The notes under the pieces: generated by a model
Told to the model about the DNA's origin: nothing
The model's database searches: none
What the model saw: only the letters and a program-made list of their open reading frames with translations
Translations under genes and position numbers: made by a program
From: an uncultured Paracoccaceae bacterium
Lineage (GTDB): Bacteria > Pseudomonadota > Alphaproteobacteria > Rhodobacterales > Rhodobacteraceae
Assembly (NCBI GenBank): GCA_938092015.1
Contig: CALKOT010000059.1
Span: 1 to 64,000 of the forward strand
Direction of reading: 5' to 3'
Length of the DNA: 64,000 bases
Shown here: piece by piece, positions 20,406 through 30,484 of the stretch
How the letters are laid out: every line of letters starts with the position of its first letter
How positions within the stretch are numbered: position 1 is the stretch's first letter

Positions 20406-21665
20406 TCACCCCGGAATCCGCACCATCATCTTCGAAAACCCCATGACAAAGTTCGAAGACACCCTCTCAGGCTCCCCCACCACTTCGATCTTCGGGAACC
20501 GCGCCAAAATCTCTTCCCAGAGGATGCGCAGCTGCATTTCCGCCACGTGATTGCCCATGCAGCGGTGTACGCCAAAGCCGAACGACATGTGGCTGCGGGC
20601 GTTTTTACGGTCGACAAGAAACTCATACGGGTCATCGAATTTGGCATCGTCACGGTTGGCAGAGACGTACCACATGATCACCTTGTCCCCTGCCTTGATC
20701 GTCTTGCCGCTGAGCTCAAAATCTTCGCGGCACGTCCGGCGCATATAGGCGAGCGGGGTCTGATAGCGGATGATTTCGGCGCACATGCCGGGGATCAGGG
20801 TCGGATCGGCGCGCAGCTTGCCGTATTCGTCGGGGTTCTGGTTCAACGCCAGAAGCCCGCCTGAAATTGAGTTGCGCGTCGTATCGTTCCCGCCGACGAT
20901 CAGCAGCATCAGGTTCCCGAGTAGATCGCGGGGCGTCTCGTGCAGATCCTCTGTATCCGGATTCTGCGCCATCAGCGTGATGAAGTCCAAGGCGGGTGCG
21001 CCTTTCGCCCGCTCAAGCCACAGTTTGGTGAAATACTGCACGCACTCGGTCAGAATGCGCACACGTTCTTCGTGCGGCATAACCTCTGCGCCGACCAGTG
21101 GCGTCGCCGTCGTCACATCCGACCAATAGGTCAGCAAATGCCGGTCTTCCCACGGAAAGTCGAACAGCGTCGCCAGCATCTGGGTGGTCAGTTCGATTGA
21201 GACCCGCTCAACCCAGTCAAATTCCTCGTCGCGCGGCAGGTCGTCGAGGATGGCGACAACGCGCTGGCGGATCAGCGTCTCCAACTCATCAAGTCGCTTG
21301 CCGCCGACGCCAGGCATGACCGGTTTACGCCATTTGGAATGGAGGGGGTCATCCTCCCCAATGAAACTGCGGGGCTGAAAGTCGGCGGGCCGGTCCCCCA
21401 TGAAAATGCCGTCAGAGGATGAGAAAACCTTTGGGTTCGTCTCAACCTTCATGATGTCGTCCCAGCGGGTGATCGACCAGAACGGGCCAAAATCGCTGTC
21501 CGCCAGATAGTGTACTGGATCTTCAGCACGTAGGCGGTCAAAGAACGGCCAATGCGCATTTGCAGCAAAAATCTCAGGCCGTGAGACGTCGATCTCAGCC
21601 AGCGGCGTCGCGGCGGCCTCTGCCCGGAAGGTGTCTGGCGTCATGACATTCATGGCTATCTCCAT
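20406..21665 (-). CDS. Cytochrome P450, CYP153-like (intact paralogue)
   Basis: 'LLIVGGNDTTRNSISGGLLALNQ', 'EIIRYQTPLAYMRRTC', 'MSFGFGVHRCMGNHVAEMQLRILWEEILARFPKIEVVGEPERVSSNFVMG'. Confidence 0.88.
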   Translation of the reverse strand: MEIAMNVMTPDTFRAEAAATPLAEIDVSRPEIFAANAHWPFFDRLRAEDPVHYLADSDFGPFWSITRWDDIMKVETNPKVFSSSDGIFMGDRPADFQPRSFIGEDDPLHSKWRKPVMPGVGGKRLDELETLIRQRVVAILDDLPRDEEFDWVERVSIELTTQMLATLFDFPWEDRHLLTYWSDVTTATPLVGAEVMPHEERVRILTECVQYFTKLWLERAKGAPALDFITLMAQNPDTEDLHETPRDLLGNLMLLIVGGNDTTRNSISGGLLALNQNPDEYGKLRADPTLIPGMCAEIIRYQTPLAYMRRTCREDFELSGKTIKAGDKVIMWYVSANRDDAKFDDPYEFLVDRKNARSHMSFGFGVHRCMGNHVAEMQLRILWEEILARFPKIEVVGEPERVSSNFVMGFSKMMVRIPG

Positions 21666-21712
21666 TTTTCGATCAGCCTAAGCATTGACGGCCACGTCCG
21701 TCCAACGAAACC

Positions 21713-22981
21713 CTACGTCGGGATGCGAACGGGCATTTTCTCAATCCCGCTGACATAGTTCGATGTCAGACACTCAACGTCACCCACGACCTCAATCTTT
21801 GGGAACTTGGCCAGGATCTTTTCCCATAAGATACGCAGCTGCATTTCCGCGACGTGATTACCCATGCAGCGGTGTACGCCAAACCCATATGCCATGTGAC
21901 TGCGCGCGTTCTCACGGTCGATGCGGAACTGATAGGGCTCATCAAATTTCGCCGCGACGCGGTTGGCTGAGACCTACCACATCATCACCTTGTCGCCCGC
22001 CTTGATGGTTTTGCCGCCTAGTTCAAAATCCTGCAGCGCCGTGCGCCGCATCGACGGCAGCGGCGTCTGCCACCGGATGATCTCCGAGCGCATGTTGGGG
22101 ATCAGATCTGGGTTGGCGATCAGTTTATCATATCGATCGGGAAACTCGTTCAGCGCCAGCAAACCGCCAGAAATGGCGTTTCGCGTCGTATCGTTGCCAC
22201 CTACGATCAACAAAAGGATGTTGCCCATCAGATCGAACGGCGCTTTCACCAGATCTGTCGTATCTGGATGGTGCGCGAAGAGAGATACGAAATCTAGCTT
22301 GGGCGGCTGTTCCTTCCGCTCAAGCCACAGCGCAGAGAAGTAAGCGACACATTCGCCAAGGATGCGCTTTCGTTCCTCCATATCCATCGACGCGTCGCCG
22401 ACCTTGTCGGTCGCCGTCGTCGCGTTGGACCACTCAAGCAGCTTGGCGCGATCCTCGTAGGGAATGTCGAAAAGGGCGACCAGCAGGTCCAGCGTCAGCT
22501 CCTTTGCCACCCGATCAACCCAGTCAAAGGTTTCGCCACGCGGCAGGCCATTTAATATCGCCTCGGCCCGCTCATGAATCAGCGCCTCAATCTCATCAAT
22601 ACGCTCTCGTCCCACCGCGGGCATAACGGGTTTGCGCCATTTGGCGTGCAGCGGGTCGTCTACGGTAACAAAACTGCGCACGACAAAGTTGGGGTCACGG
22701 TCGCCAATGAAAATACCATCTTCGGAAGTGAAAATTTTGTGGTTCGTGTCCACCGTCATAATATCGGCGTAGCTGGTGATCGACCAATACGGCCCAAACG
22801 GGCTGTCAGCGCAGTAGTGGACCGGGTCTTCCGCCCGCAAGCGATCAAAGAACGGCCAATGGGTATTCGATCCAAAGCGAGCAGAATCCGAAACATCGAT
22901 TTTGTTCAGCGGTGTTTCCGCAGCCTCTTTACGGGCCTGTTCCAGCGGTGTTGTAAGCACGAATAATTCCCCCCGATCCAC
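21713..22981 (-). pseudogene. Cytochrome P450, CYP153-like, interrupted by in-frame TAG (21974-21976)
   Basis: '..GDKVMMW*VSANRVAAKFDEPYQFRIDRENARSHMAYGFGVHRCMGNHV..' vs intact paralogue 'GDKVIMWYVSANRDDAKFDDPYEFLVDRKNARSHMSFGFGVHRCMGNHV'. Confidence 0.85.
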
Positions 22982-23058
22982 TCAACCTAAAGGCAATGTT
23001 GCGCAACAAAACCGCAATGTCGATTGAACTTTGACACGTACGCGCCACATCGCAGGCT

Positions 23059-24564
23059 ATGGCCATCATTCTTGTTCTTGGCGACCAGCTGTCGCCCAAT
23101 CTATCTTCCCTCGCCGCTGGCGATAAAACCCGCGACGTCGTGCTTATGGCTGAGGTTACCGCCGAAGCGACTTATGTCGGCCATCATAAGAAAAAGCTAA
23201 CGCTGATCTTTTCCGCCATGCGCCATTTTGCCGAGGGGCTGCGAGAGAAAGGCTGGACGGTCGACTACGTCACTCTCAGCGATCCGTACAACACCGGTGA
23301 TCTGGGTCGCGAACTGCGCCGCGCCCTGACACGCCACGCCGCAGACAAAGTGATTGTGACTGAGGCGGGGGAGCATCGTCTGCGCGCTGAGATGGCGGGA
23401 TGGGTGGATGCGCGTGTTCTAGCGGATGACCGTTTCATTGCCACGCAGGCCGAGTTCAACGATTGGGCGGATGGCCGCAAACAGCTGCGCATGGAGTATT
23501 TCTATCGCGATATGCGCCGCAAAACCGGGTTGTTGATGGAAGGCAACGAACCCGCAGGCGGCAAGTGGAACTATGACGCTGAGAACCGTAAACCGGCAAA
23601 GTCTGATTTATTCATGCCAATGCCGCCTCGGTTTGAGCCTGATGCGATCACAATGGAAGTTTTGGTGCTGGTTGAGGATCGCTTTGGCGAAAATTTTGGC
23701 GATCTTACGCCCTTCTGGTTTGGCGTCACTGCAAGTCAGGCGGAACAGGCGCTGGATGCCTTCATCGAAAACGCCCTGCCCCGATTTGGCGACTATCAGG
23801 ATGCAATGCTGTTGGGGGAGCCATTTTTGTATCACTCCCTCATCTCAATGTACCTGAATATTGGCCTGCTTGACCCACTCGCCGTCTGCCGCCGGGCAGA
23901 AGCTGCCTATCACTCAGGCGATGCGCCGCTAAACGCCGTCGAGGGTTTTATCCGCCAGATCATAGGTTGGCGCGAATTTGTGCGCGGGATCTATTACCTG
24001 AAGGGGCCGGAATATGTCTCGGCCAATTACTTCGGCAACACCCGAAAACTGCCGAATTTCTATTGGACCGGCGACACCGACATGGCGTGTCTGTCCGCCG
24101 CCATCACCCAAACGAAAGAAGAGGCGTACGCTCACCACATCCAACGCCTAATGGTCACCGGCAATTTCGCCATGCTGGCCGGTGTGAACCCTCATGAAGT
24201 TCATGAGTGGTATCTCGCGGTCTACGCCGACGCGTTTGAGTGGGTTGAGGCACCGAACACCATAGGGATGAGCCAGTTTGCGGATGGGGGCGTTTTAGGG
24301 TCGAAACCCTATGCCTCCAGCGGGGCCTATATCGACCGGATGTCGGATTACTGCGGTGGCTGCAAGTTTGATGTGAAGAAGAAGACAGGAAAAGGCGCGT
24401 GCCCTTTCAACTCACTCTACTGGGACTTTCTCGTGCGCAATCGAGACAAGCTGGGCCGTAATCCACGCATTGGGCGGGCATACTCGACCTGGGATCGGAT
24501 GGCTGAAGATAAGCAGCAGGCGTATCTGTCCAGTGCAGCGGCTGTATTGGACGGGCTAGAATAG
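23059..24564 (+). CDS. Cryptochrome/photolyase family protein, FeS bacterial CryB/(6-4) type
   Basis: 'AIILVLGDQLSPNLSSL', 'IRQIIGWREFVRGIYYL', C-terminal cysteines 'YCGGCKFDVKKKTGKGACPFNSLYWDFL'. Confidence 0.9.
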   Translation: MAIILVLGDQLSPNLSSLAAGDKTRDVVLMAEVTAEATYVGHHKKKLTLIFSAMRHFAEGLREKGWTVDYVTLSDPYNTGDLGRELRRALTRHAADKVIVTEAGEHRLRAEMAGWVDARVLADDRFIATQAEFNDWADGRKQLRMEYFYRDMRRKTGLLMEGNEPAGGKWNYDAENRKPAKSDLFMPMPPRFEPDAITMEVLVLVEDRFGENFGDLTPFWFGVTASQAEQALDAFIENALPRFGDYQDAMLLGEPFLYHSLISMYLNIGLLDPLAVCRRAEAAYHSGDAPLNAVEGFIRQIIGWREFVRGIYYLKGPEYVSANYFGNTRKLPNFYWTGDTDMACLSAAITQTKEEAYAHHIQRLMVTGNFAMLAGVNPHEVHEWYLAVYADAFEWVEAPNTIGMSQFADGGVLGSKPYASSGAYIDRMSDYCGGCKFDVKKKTGKGACPFNSLYWDFLVRNRDKLGRNPRIGRAYSTWDRMAEDKQQAYLSSAAAVLDGLE

Positions 24565-24577
24565 GATCGTGGAGGCG

Positions 24578-25231
24578 CTAAGCGCTGAGGGAGTGGATCA
24601 CCGAGCGTAGGGTTTGCAGACCTTCGGATTTTTCCGATGAGGTCATGATCACCTCGGGATATGCCGCTGGATGCTTTTGCAGGTCATCCGAGATTTTGGC
24701 AGCGACTTTGTCCAGTGCGCCAGGTTTTGGCTTATCGGTCTTGGTCAACACGACCTGAAAATTGACTGCTGCGGTATCGAGCAAGGACATGATCTCATGA
24801 TCCACCGCTTTGACGCCGTGGCGGCTGTCGATCAGCACAAATGCGCGGCGCAGGGTGGCGCGGCCTGTCAGGTACTGTTTCAGCAGGCGCTGCCATTTCG
24901 CAACTACATCCACCGGCGCCTCGGCATAGCCATAGCCAGGCAAGTCAACCAACCAGAGACGGTCTGCGAGGTCGAAATAGTTGATCTCTTGCGTCCGGCC
25001 CGGCGTGTTCGAAGCGCGGGCAAGCGCTTTGCGGCCGGTCAGCGCATTGATCAATGATGATTTGCCAACATTTGAACGACCGGCAAAGCAAACCTCAGCC
25101 CGGTCATCCGGTGGCAAACCGTCCATGTGGACGACGCCTTTCACAAAGTCGCAGTTGCCAGCGAACAGCTTACGGCCTGCTTCTGCTGCCAATGGCTCTG
25201 GCTCTGGCGCGATAGTGAAGTCAATTTTCAT
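24578..25231 (-). CDS. engB: Ribosome biogenesis GTP-binding protein YihA/YsxC
   Basis: 'EVCFAGRSNVGKSSLINALTGRKALARASNTPGRTQEINYFDLADRLWLVDLPGYGYA', 'LTKTDK'. Confidence 0.95.
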   Translation of the reverse strand: MKIDFTIAPEPEPLAAEAGRKLFAGNCDFVKGVVHMDGLPPDDRAEVCFAGRSNVGKSSLINALTGRKALARASNTPGRTQEINYFDLADRLWLVDLPGYGYAEAPVDVVAKWQRLLKQYLTGRATLRRAFVLIDSRHGVKAVDHEIMSLLDTAAVNFQVVLTKTDKPKPGALDKVAAKISDDLQKHPAAYPEVIMTSSEKSEGLQTLRSVIHSLSA

Positions 25232-25974
25232 GGGCTGACCATGTCGCCGGTCTTGATCTCACCGCCATCAGCCACTTGGGCGTAGATGCCGAAATCCATG
25301 TGTTTGAAACGCTCATAAAGCAGCTTTGGAATTTCGGCGTTGCGTTGGCCGGTTTGCGGATTGGCGTTCGTTGCGTTGCAGCGTTTCACTCGACCTGTGA
25401 TCTTCAGGCGGGCGCCGCCAAGCGCAATGTCCTGGCCATACCAGTCAAACTCTTCCCACGGCGCGGCGCCATCGATCCAAAGGTTCATGCGAAACCGGAT
25501 ACGTTCCAGCTTCATGCCTGCCATCTCTTCCAAAGCGCGTAGAGATGCGAGGTTGCCGATCGACAGATGCGTGTCTTCGAAATCATGCAGATTGCCGCCG
25601 GGGACCGAGACGATCCGATAGGGCGGCGGGCCAGACGGCGCAGCGATAGGCGCGATCCAGTCGGCTATGCGCTGGCCGTTGATAGCAGGGTTGGCGGTGA
25701 TCTCACCGAGGTCAGGGTGGGACAACGTCAGTTCGCCTGCTGCTTCGTTATAGCGGCAGGTGACCTGCGCCAAGGCAGGGTTGGTGGACTGAATGACATG
25801 GTTGCGCGATTTCACCCAGGCAGGGCGATCATCGTCAAACTCAGAATTCCCGTGCGTGACAGCCCAGACCCGGTCCCATCCAATGGGCCGTCCAGCGGTT
25901 AAAAGCGTGCTTTGCAGAACCTCCTGCCCGAGGCCTTTCACCGGATTGCGGCGTATCTCCTCAAGCAGGATCAT
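25228..25974 (-). CDS. MOSC domain-containing protein
   Basis: 'LLEEIRRNPVKGLGQEVLQ', 'GARLKITGRVKRCNATNANPQTGQRN'. Start at internal ATG, just downstream of yidC. Confidence 0.88.
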   Translation of the reverse strand: MILLEEIRRNPVKGLGQEVLQSTLLTAGRPIGWDRVWAVTHGNSEFDDDRPAWVKSRNHVIQSTNPALAQVTCRYNEAAGELTLSHPDLGEITANPAINGQRIADWIAPIAAPSGPPPYRIVSVPGGNLHDFEDTHLSIGNLASLRALEEMAGMKLERIRFRMNLWIDGAAPWEEFDWYGQDIALGGARLKITGRVKRCNATNANPQTGQRNAEIPKLLYERFKHMDFGIYAQVADGGEIKTGDMVSP

Positions 25975-25975
25975 G

Positions 25976-27784
25976 TCAGCCCTCTTTGGGTTTCTTCTTG
26001 AACGTCTTGGCGACGTTGCCGAGGAAATCAACCTTCACGCCCTGGCTACGCATAATCGTGTACTGCTGCGTAAAGGTGATGATGTTGTTGGCGCACCAGT
26101 AGATCACCAGACCGGATGCGAACGTGCCCAGCATGAACATGAACATCCACGGCATGATCGCAAAGATCTGCGCCTGCATCTTGTCTGTTGGCGACGGGTT
26201 CAGTTTCTGCTGCATCCACATCGTCACGCCCATCAGGATCGGGAAGACGCCGATGGAGAAGAGGCCGAGGATGCCGACACCGGGTTCCGGTACATCGTAA
26301 GGCAGCGCGCCGAAGAGGTTCATCCATGATGTCGGATCAGGCGCGGAAAGGTCAGTGATCCAGCCGATGAAGGGCGCATGGCGCATCTCAATTGTGACGA
26401 ACAGCACCTTGTATAGCGAGAAGAAAATCGGGATCTGCAACAGAATCGGCAAACAGCCAGCCGCCGGATTGGCTTTCTCTTTCTTGTAGAGAGCCATCAT
26501 TTCCTGCTGCATCTTCTGCTTGTCGTCGCCGACGCGTTCCTTGATCTTTTCCATCTCTGGCTGAAGCTTTTTCATCTTCGACATAGAGACGTAGGATTTG
26601 TAAGCCAGCGGGAAGAGGGCGGCTTTGATAATCAGCGTCAGCACTATGATCGACCAGCCCATGTTGCCGATAAAGCCTTTAACCCAGATCAGCAGCTGGA
26701 AGATCGGTTTCGTGAGGAAGAAGAACCAGCCCCAGTCGATGCTGTCGATGAAGCCTGCAATGCCCAGATCAGCCTCGTACCCGGTGATGGCATCGTAGGC
26801 TTTCGCGCCGGAGAAGAGATATGTCTGCACATCGACGGCGCCGCCCGCAGGCACGTCATAAACCGGCATCAGCGCCTCTGTCCGGTATTCAGGACCCGTA
26901 GCGCGCTGAGTGTATTTGTAGACGCCTGTGAATGCAGTGTTCGGCCCGGGGGCGATGGCTGTCATCCAGTACTTGTCGGTAAAGCCGATGAAGCCATTCT
27001 GCTGTACCGGGATTTGTTCAGACTGCTGATTGCCGATGAGCGGCAAGTCGGCCATGTCGTCGTAATCCATTTCCTTCAGCTCACCATCGAAGACGCCGAC
27101 CGCGCCTTCGTGCAGGATGAAGAAGTTGATCGTGTCTGGCTGATTGCGCCGGGCGATATAGCCATAGGGCGACATCTGCACTGCCTGACCAGTGGTGTTT
27201 TCAAGCGACTGGGTGATGTTGAACATGTAGCGATCATCGACCGACATCGTGCGGCGGAAGATCAGGCCTTCGCCATTGTCCCAGCGAAGCGTGACCGGGG
27301 CGCCAGCAGATAGCGTGTCACCACTTTCGACTGACCAGATCGTATTGGGATCAGGGGTTTTTGCGACCGTTCCCTCACCAGCCAGCCAACCATAGGCGGC
27401 GAAGTAGGGGTGGGTCGTGCCGACAGGGGCCAGCTGTGTGACTGTGTCGGAATTTTCGTCCAGCGTTTCGCGATAGTTCAGCAACTGGATGTTATCGATC
27501 CGGCCGCCTTTCAGCGAAAAAGAACCTGACAGCGACGGCGTGTCGATTTCAACGAAACCAACTTCGTCAGTTCCGCCGGCATCGCCCGTCTGACCGCCAG
27601 CGGCGATATTGCTTTGGCCAGCGCCAACGCCGCCGCCAACAGCTGCGCCGTTGTCGGTCGTCTGAACTGCCGTTTGCTCCATCCCCGGTTCTGGTGGGGG
27701 CGGCGCAAAGTAGAAAGTCCAGAGCACGATCACCAGAAAGCTGAGCACCGCAGCCATGATCATGTTCTTCTGGTCGTCCATCAC
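25976..27784 (-). CDS. yidC: Membrane protein insertase YidC
   Basis: 'MDDQKNMIMAAVLSFLVIVLWTFYF', 'NMGWSIIVLTLIIKAALFPLAYKSYVSMSKMKKLQPEM', 'YWCANNIITFTQQYTIMRSQG'. Confidence 0.96.
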   Translation of the reverse strand: MMDDQKNMIMAAVLSFLVIVLWTFYFAPPPPEPGMEQTAVQTTDNGAAVGGGVGAGQSNIAAGGQTGDAGGTDEVGFVEIDTPSLSGSFSLKGGRIDNIQLLNYRETLDENSDTVTQLAPVGTTHPYFAAYGWLAGEGTVAKTPDPNTIWSVESGDTLSAGAPVTLRWDNGEGLIFRRTMSVDDRYMFNITQSLENTTGQAVQMSPYGYIARRNQPDTINFFILHEGAVGVFDGELKEMDYDDMADLPLIGNQQSEQIPVQQNGFIGFTDKYWMTAIAPGPNTAFTGVYKYTQRATGPEYRTEALMPVYDVPAGGAVDVQTYLFSGAKAYDAITGYEADLGIAGFIDSIDWGWFFFLTKPIFQLLIWVKGFIGNMGWSIIVLTLIIKAALFPLAYKSYVSMSKMKKLQPEMEKIKERVGDDKQKMQQEMMALYKKEKANPAAGCLPILLQIPIFFSLYKVLFVTIEMRHAPFIGWITDLSAPDPTSWMNLFGALPYDVPEPGVGILGLFSIGVFPILMGVTMWMQQKLNPSPTDKMQAQIFAIMPWMFMFMLGTFASGLVIYWCANNIITFTQQYTIMRSQGVKVDFLGNVAKTFKKKPKEG

Positions 27785-27977
27785 GCGCTCCTGCCGTATT
27801 TGCGGCGAAATTCAGGTTCGGGGCGTTGAACCTGTGGTTGGCTGTCAGGTCAAGAGGATTCGAGGCTTCTGCGGTTTTAGGCCGTTTTCGGATTAAACGG
27901 AATCAAAGATCCCCTCCCGGTCCGCCGCCACTGAAACCATGTCCGAAAAGACTGGTACCTATAGATCCAAAATCACG

Positions 27978-28220
27978 TCAGAACCGGCCTTTGACGTAGC
28001 GCTGATATAGCCAGATTAGGACACATGCCCCAGCGATAGCGCCGACAAGTCCGAAAATCATGCTGCCCGCGACGATCAGGCCACGCAGCACCAGTCCGCC
28101 AATAATGGCGCCGAGAATGCCGATGGCGATGGTTTCAACTAGCGACAGATTTGTTTTCATCACCTTTGACGCGATGAACCCGGCGGCGACGCCGATGATG
28201 ATAAGAAAAGGAATGGCCAT
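27978..28220 (-). CDS. Small membrane protein, GlsB/YeaQ/YmgE-like
   Basis: 'MAIPFLIIIGVAAGFIASKVMKTNLSLVETIAIGILGAIIGGLVLRG'; short Gly/Ala-rich TM protein. Confidence 0.65.
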   Translation of the reverse strand: MAIPFLIIIGVAAGFIASKVMKTNLSLVETIAIGILGAIIGGLVLRGLIVAGSMIFGLVGAIAGACVLIWLYQRYVKGRF

Positions 28221-28275
28221 TCAGAAGGATCCTCGCGATGCCAAAAGTCTCAGATAGGCGCCCTGCCCCGCTTTG

Positions 28276-28506
28276 TCATCGCCGGAACGCGTTAATCGCC
28301 AGCAGCGCGACGGCGCCGATTGCAGATGTCGCTGGCCGACCAAGACCAAGGCCAATGCCAAGGAAACTTTGAGAAAAGGTCAGGATCATGGCCCCGCCCA
28401 CGGCCAGCGCGATGGAGACGATGACGCCATTCCGCGTGAAATTGAACTTTTCCGCAAGATACCCGATCAGGGTCCCAATGATGACAGCGCCAAAGAAATG
28501 AAACAT
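28276..28506 (-). CDS. Small hydrophobic membrane protein (GlsB/YeaQ-like neighbour)
   Basis: 'FFGAVIIGTLIGYLAEKFNFTRNGVIVSIALAVGGAMILTF'; two TM segments. Confidence 0.5.
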   Translation of the reverse strand: MFHFFGAVIIGTLIGYLAEKFNFTRNGVIVSIALAVGGAMILTFSQSFLGIGLGLGRPATSAIGAVALLAINAFRR

Positions 28507-28891
28507 CGATTTGCGTCCCTACGTTTCTGACCTGCAACTTGGCCTGCGTTCTGGTTGTTCATTCCTTACATGGGATTGCGGCGCCAGCGCGGCCATTTTT
28601 GATCTTTGATTTGCGTTCAATCGTTAGCTTCATCTTGCAAGCCAGGCATCACCTCGACTTTTGTTTCGCCCGGGCTCCCCTTTTGAAAGGCTGGTGTAGT
28701 AAGTCCGACCCAGCTCTCGCGTGAAAACAACTGTTCGCCTTTTGCCGATGTGATCTGTCTTCAGCAGGTCAACGAACGAGTTGGCCATGCCGGGGCGCCC
28801 GAAGCGCATGCAAAACACGCTTGTTGAGTTTTTCACGATTCCACATGAGGTATCTTGATACATTATTGATATAATTCAATCGGTAAAGCAT

Positions 28892-28909
28892 GGTTTCACG
28901 CGTGAAACC
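28892..28909. repeat. 18-bp perfect palindrome GGTTTCACGCGTGAAACC
   Basis: Read directly. A near-identical copy GGTTTCACGCGTAAAACC lies at 31937-31954. Confidence 0.7.
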
Positions 28910-28962
28910 CTGCTGGCGCATCCCATGCGTTTCACAGCGAACCTGCAGAACTTTCAGATGAA

Positions 28963-30348
28963 TTAGCGGGCCGTCATGTCCCGGGTGACCCTTAGCCCAA
29001 AACTGCCAAGAACCCATTCCCGGTCATTTGACTGACACGCCGCTGGCCGGGTTTGCCAGGGGCGGTCGCTATAGGTGCCGCCCTTCAGGACATGTCGTCT
29101 GGCCCAGCGATTATCGCCTTCCCAAAAGTAGGGCTCACCATTGGTTGGCCCATCAGAAAGGTCGCTTTCGTAGACGTCCTGCATCCATTCCGACAGGTTG
29201 CCCGCCACATCGTAAAAGCCTCATGGATTCGGCTTTAACTGAGCGACCGGGGCCACGCCTTTCCAAAGGTCAGGACCCTCGGCGGCACCGATACAGCACA
29301 CCTCCCGCCCCAGGTTCGCGTAGGCGCGATCGGGTTGATCACCCCATGGAAAAACCGTCGTCGTTCCGGCGCGGGCGGCGTACTCCCATTCCGATTCGCT
29401 TGGAAGGCGATAGGGTTCTCCTTGGACCTGGGTGTTCAGCCAAGCGACATAGGCCTGGGCGTCGACCCAGCGGACATGCGTCGCTGGATCGTCAGGCTTG
29501 GTCGGGCCATGGCGGGGCAACCCTTCACAGGCGCCGGCCTCTGCGCAGGCGTCATATTCCAGCCGCTTCAACTCTGTCTTCGCCAGTGCAAATTTCGGTA
29601 TCGTCATCTGCCGCTGCGGCCCTTCGCTGTCACTGCGATACGGGTCATCCGGGGCTGATCCCATCAGATATGATCCAGCTGGAACAGCAATCATCTCAGG
29701 GCAATTCGAGCATTCCCTAAAGACGGCCAGATCAGGCGTCCCACTTGGGTCTGGTGGGGCGGTCGCCGCCTCCCAGCCCAAAAACCCTGCAATGCCGATC
29801 AAAGCCGCAGCGGCGATACCGGAAGGGATACGCCAGCTCAACGGCTTGGATGGCTTGGCGGCAGGAGGAGGCGGCGCTGCGTTCAGCTTTTCCCCGATTG
29901 CAGTGACCAGCCCCTGTACTTCACTGCGAAACCCCTCATGGCTAAGCCGCACAAACTGCCGACGCGGAAGGGCTGCGAGGTCAGCAGGCAACGCGTCTTC
30001 AGAGGGTGGCGCCGCACCGTCCAGTAGCACGGGGATCGTCAACGTTTCGGGCCGGCTTAAGGCCGAAGCTATCTCGATGCGAACAAAGTCATCCGGGTCG
30101 TCCAACCGTCTGACCCCGTCAGCGTTTGCCATGGTCAGCCAGTCAGGCCCGACGAGCGCCAAAAAGACATCGCACGCGCCGACCTGATTGGCGAGGATAT
30201 CCACGAAGTCCTGCCCGGGGGCGATATGCTCCACATCCATGAACAGGTGATCATCCGGAAATGCGTTGGCCAAAGTGTCATGCACCCGCGCCGCGGCCCA
30301 CTGGCTGTCCGCCCGCCGATAAGAGATGAAGATCTTGCCGCTGCTCAT
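28963..30348 (-). pseudogene. TIR domain - TM - SUMF1/formylglycine-generating-enzyme-like fusion, interrupted by in-frame TGA (29221-29223)
   Basis: 'MSSGKIFISYRRADSQWAAARVHDTLANAFPDDHLFMDVEHIAPGQDF' (TIR); 'LSWRIPSGIAAAALIGIAGFLGW' (TM); 'RLPSESEWEYAARAGTTTVFPWG' and 'KPNP*GFYDVAGNLSEWMQDVYESD..HVLKGGTYSD..GSFGLRVTRD' (SUMF1) split by one TGA. Confidence 0.85.
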
Positions 30349-30484
30349 GGCTATCACAGTACGCCGATCACCTTTGGACAGGAAGGGCCGTTTCGCTGTG
30401 ATACCGTCAGCGGTGATGACAAGTCGCACAGCTGTGACGGACCGTCCGTTGCCGGGCGCGGCGGAACCGGCTAGGTGTTTCATC

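Noticed and set aside
28630-28863. Possible 77-aa gene on the minus strand in the otherwise empty 28.5-28.9 kb gap
   Set aside because: No recognisable motif or convincing RBS; could be real, but I cannot support it from sequence alone.
28963-30348. Selenocysteine insertion at the TGA in the SUMF1 domain
   Set aside because: The position corresponds to Trp/Phe in the family consensus, not Cys. No SECIS-like structure was evident and nothing in the window points to sel genes.
28963-30348. Thoeris or another known TIR anti-phage system
   Set aside because: No ThsA-like SIR2/SLOG or other effector partner is adjacent. Neighbours are yidC-region small membrane proteins and ccm genes.
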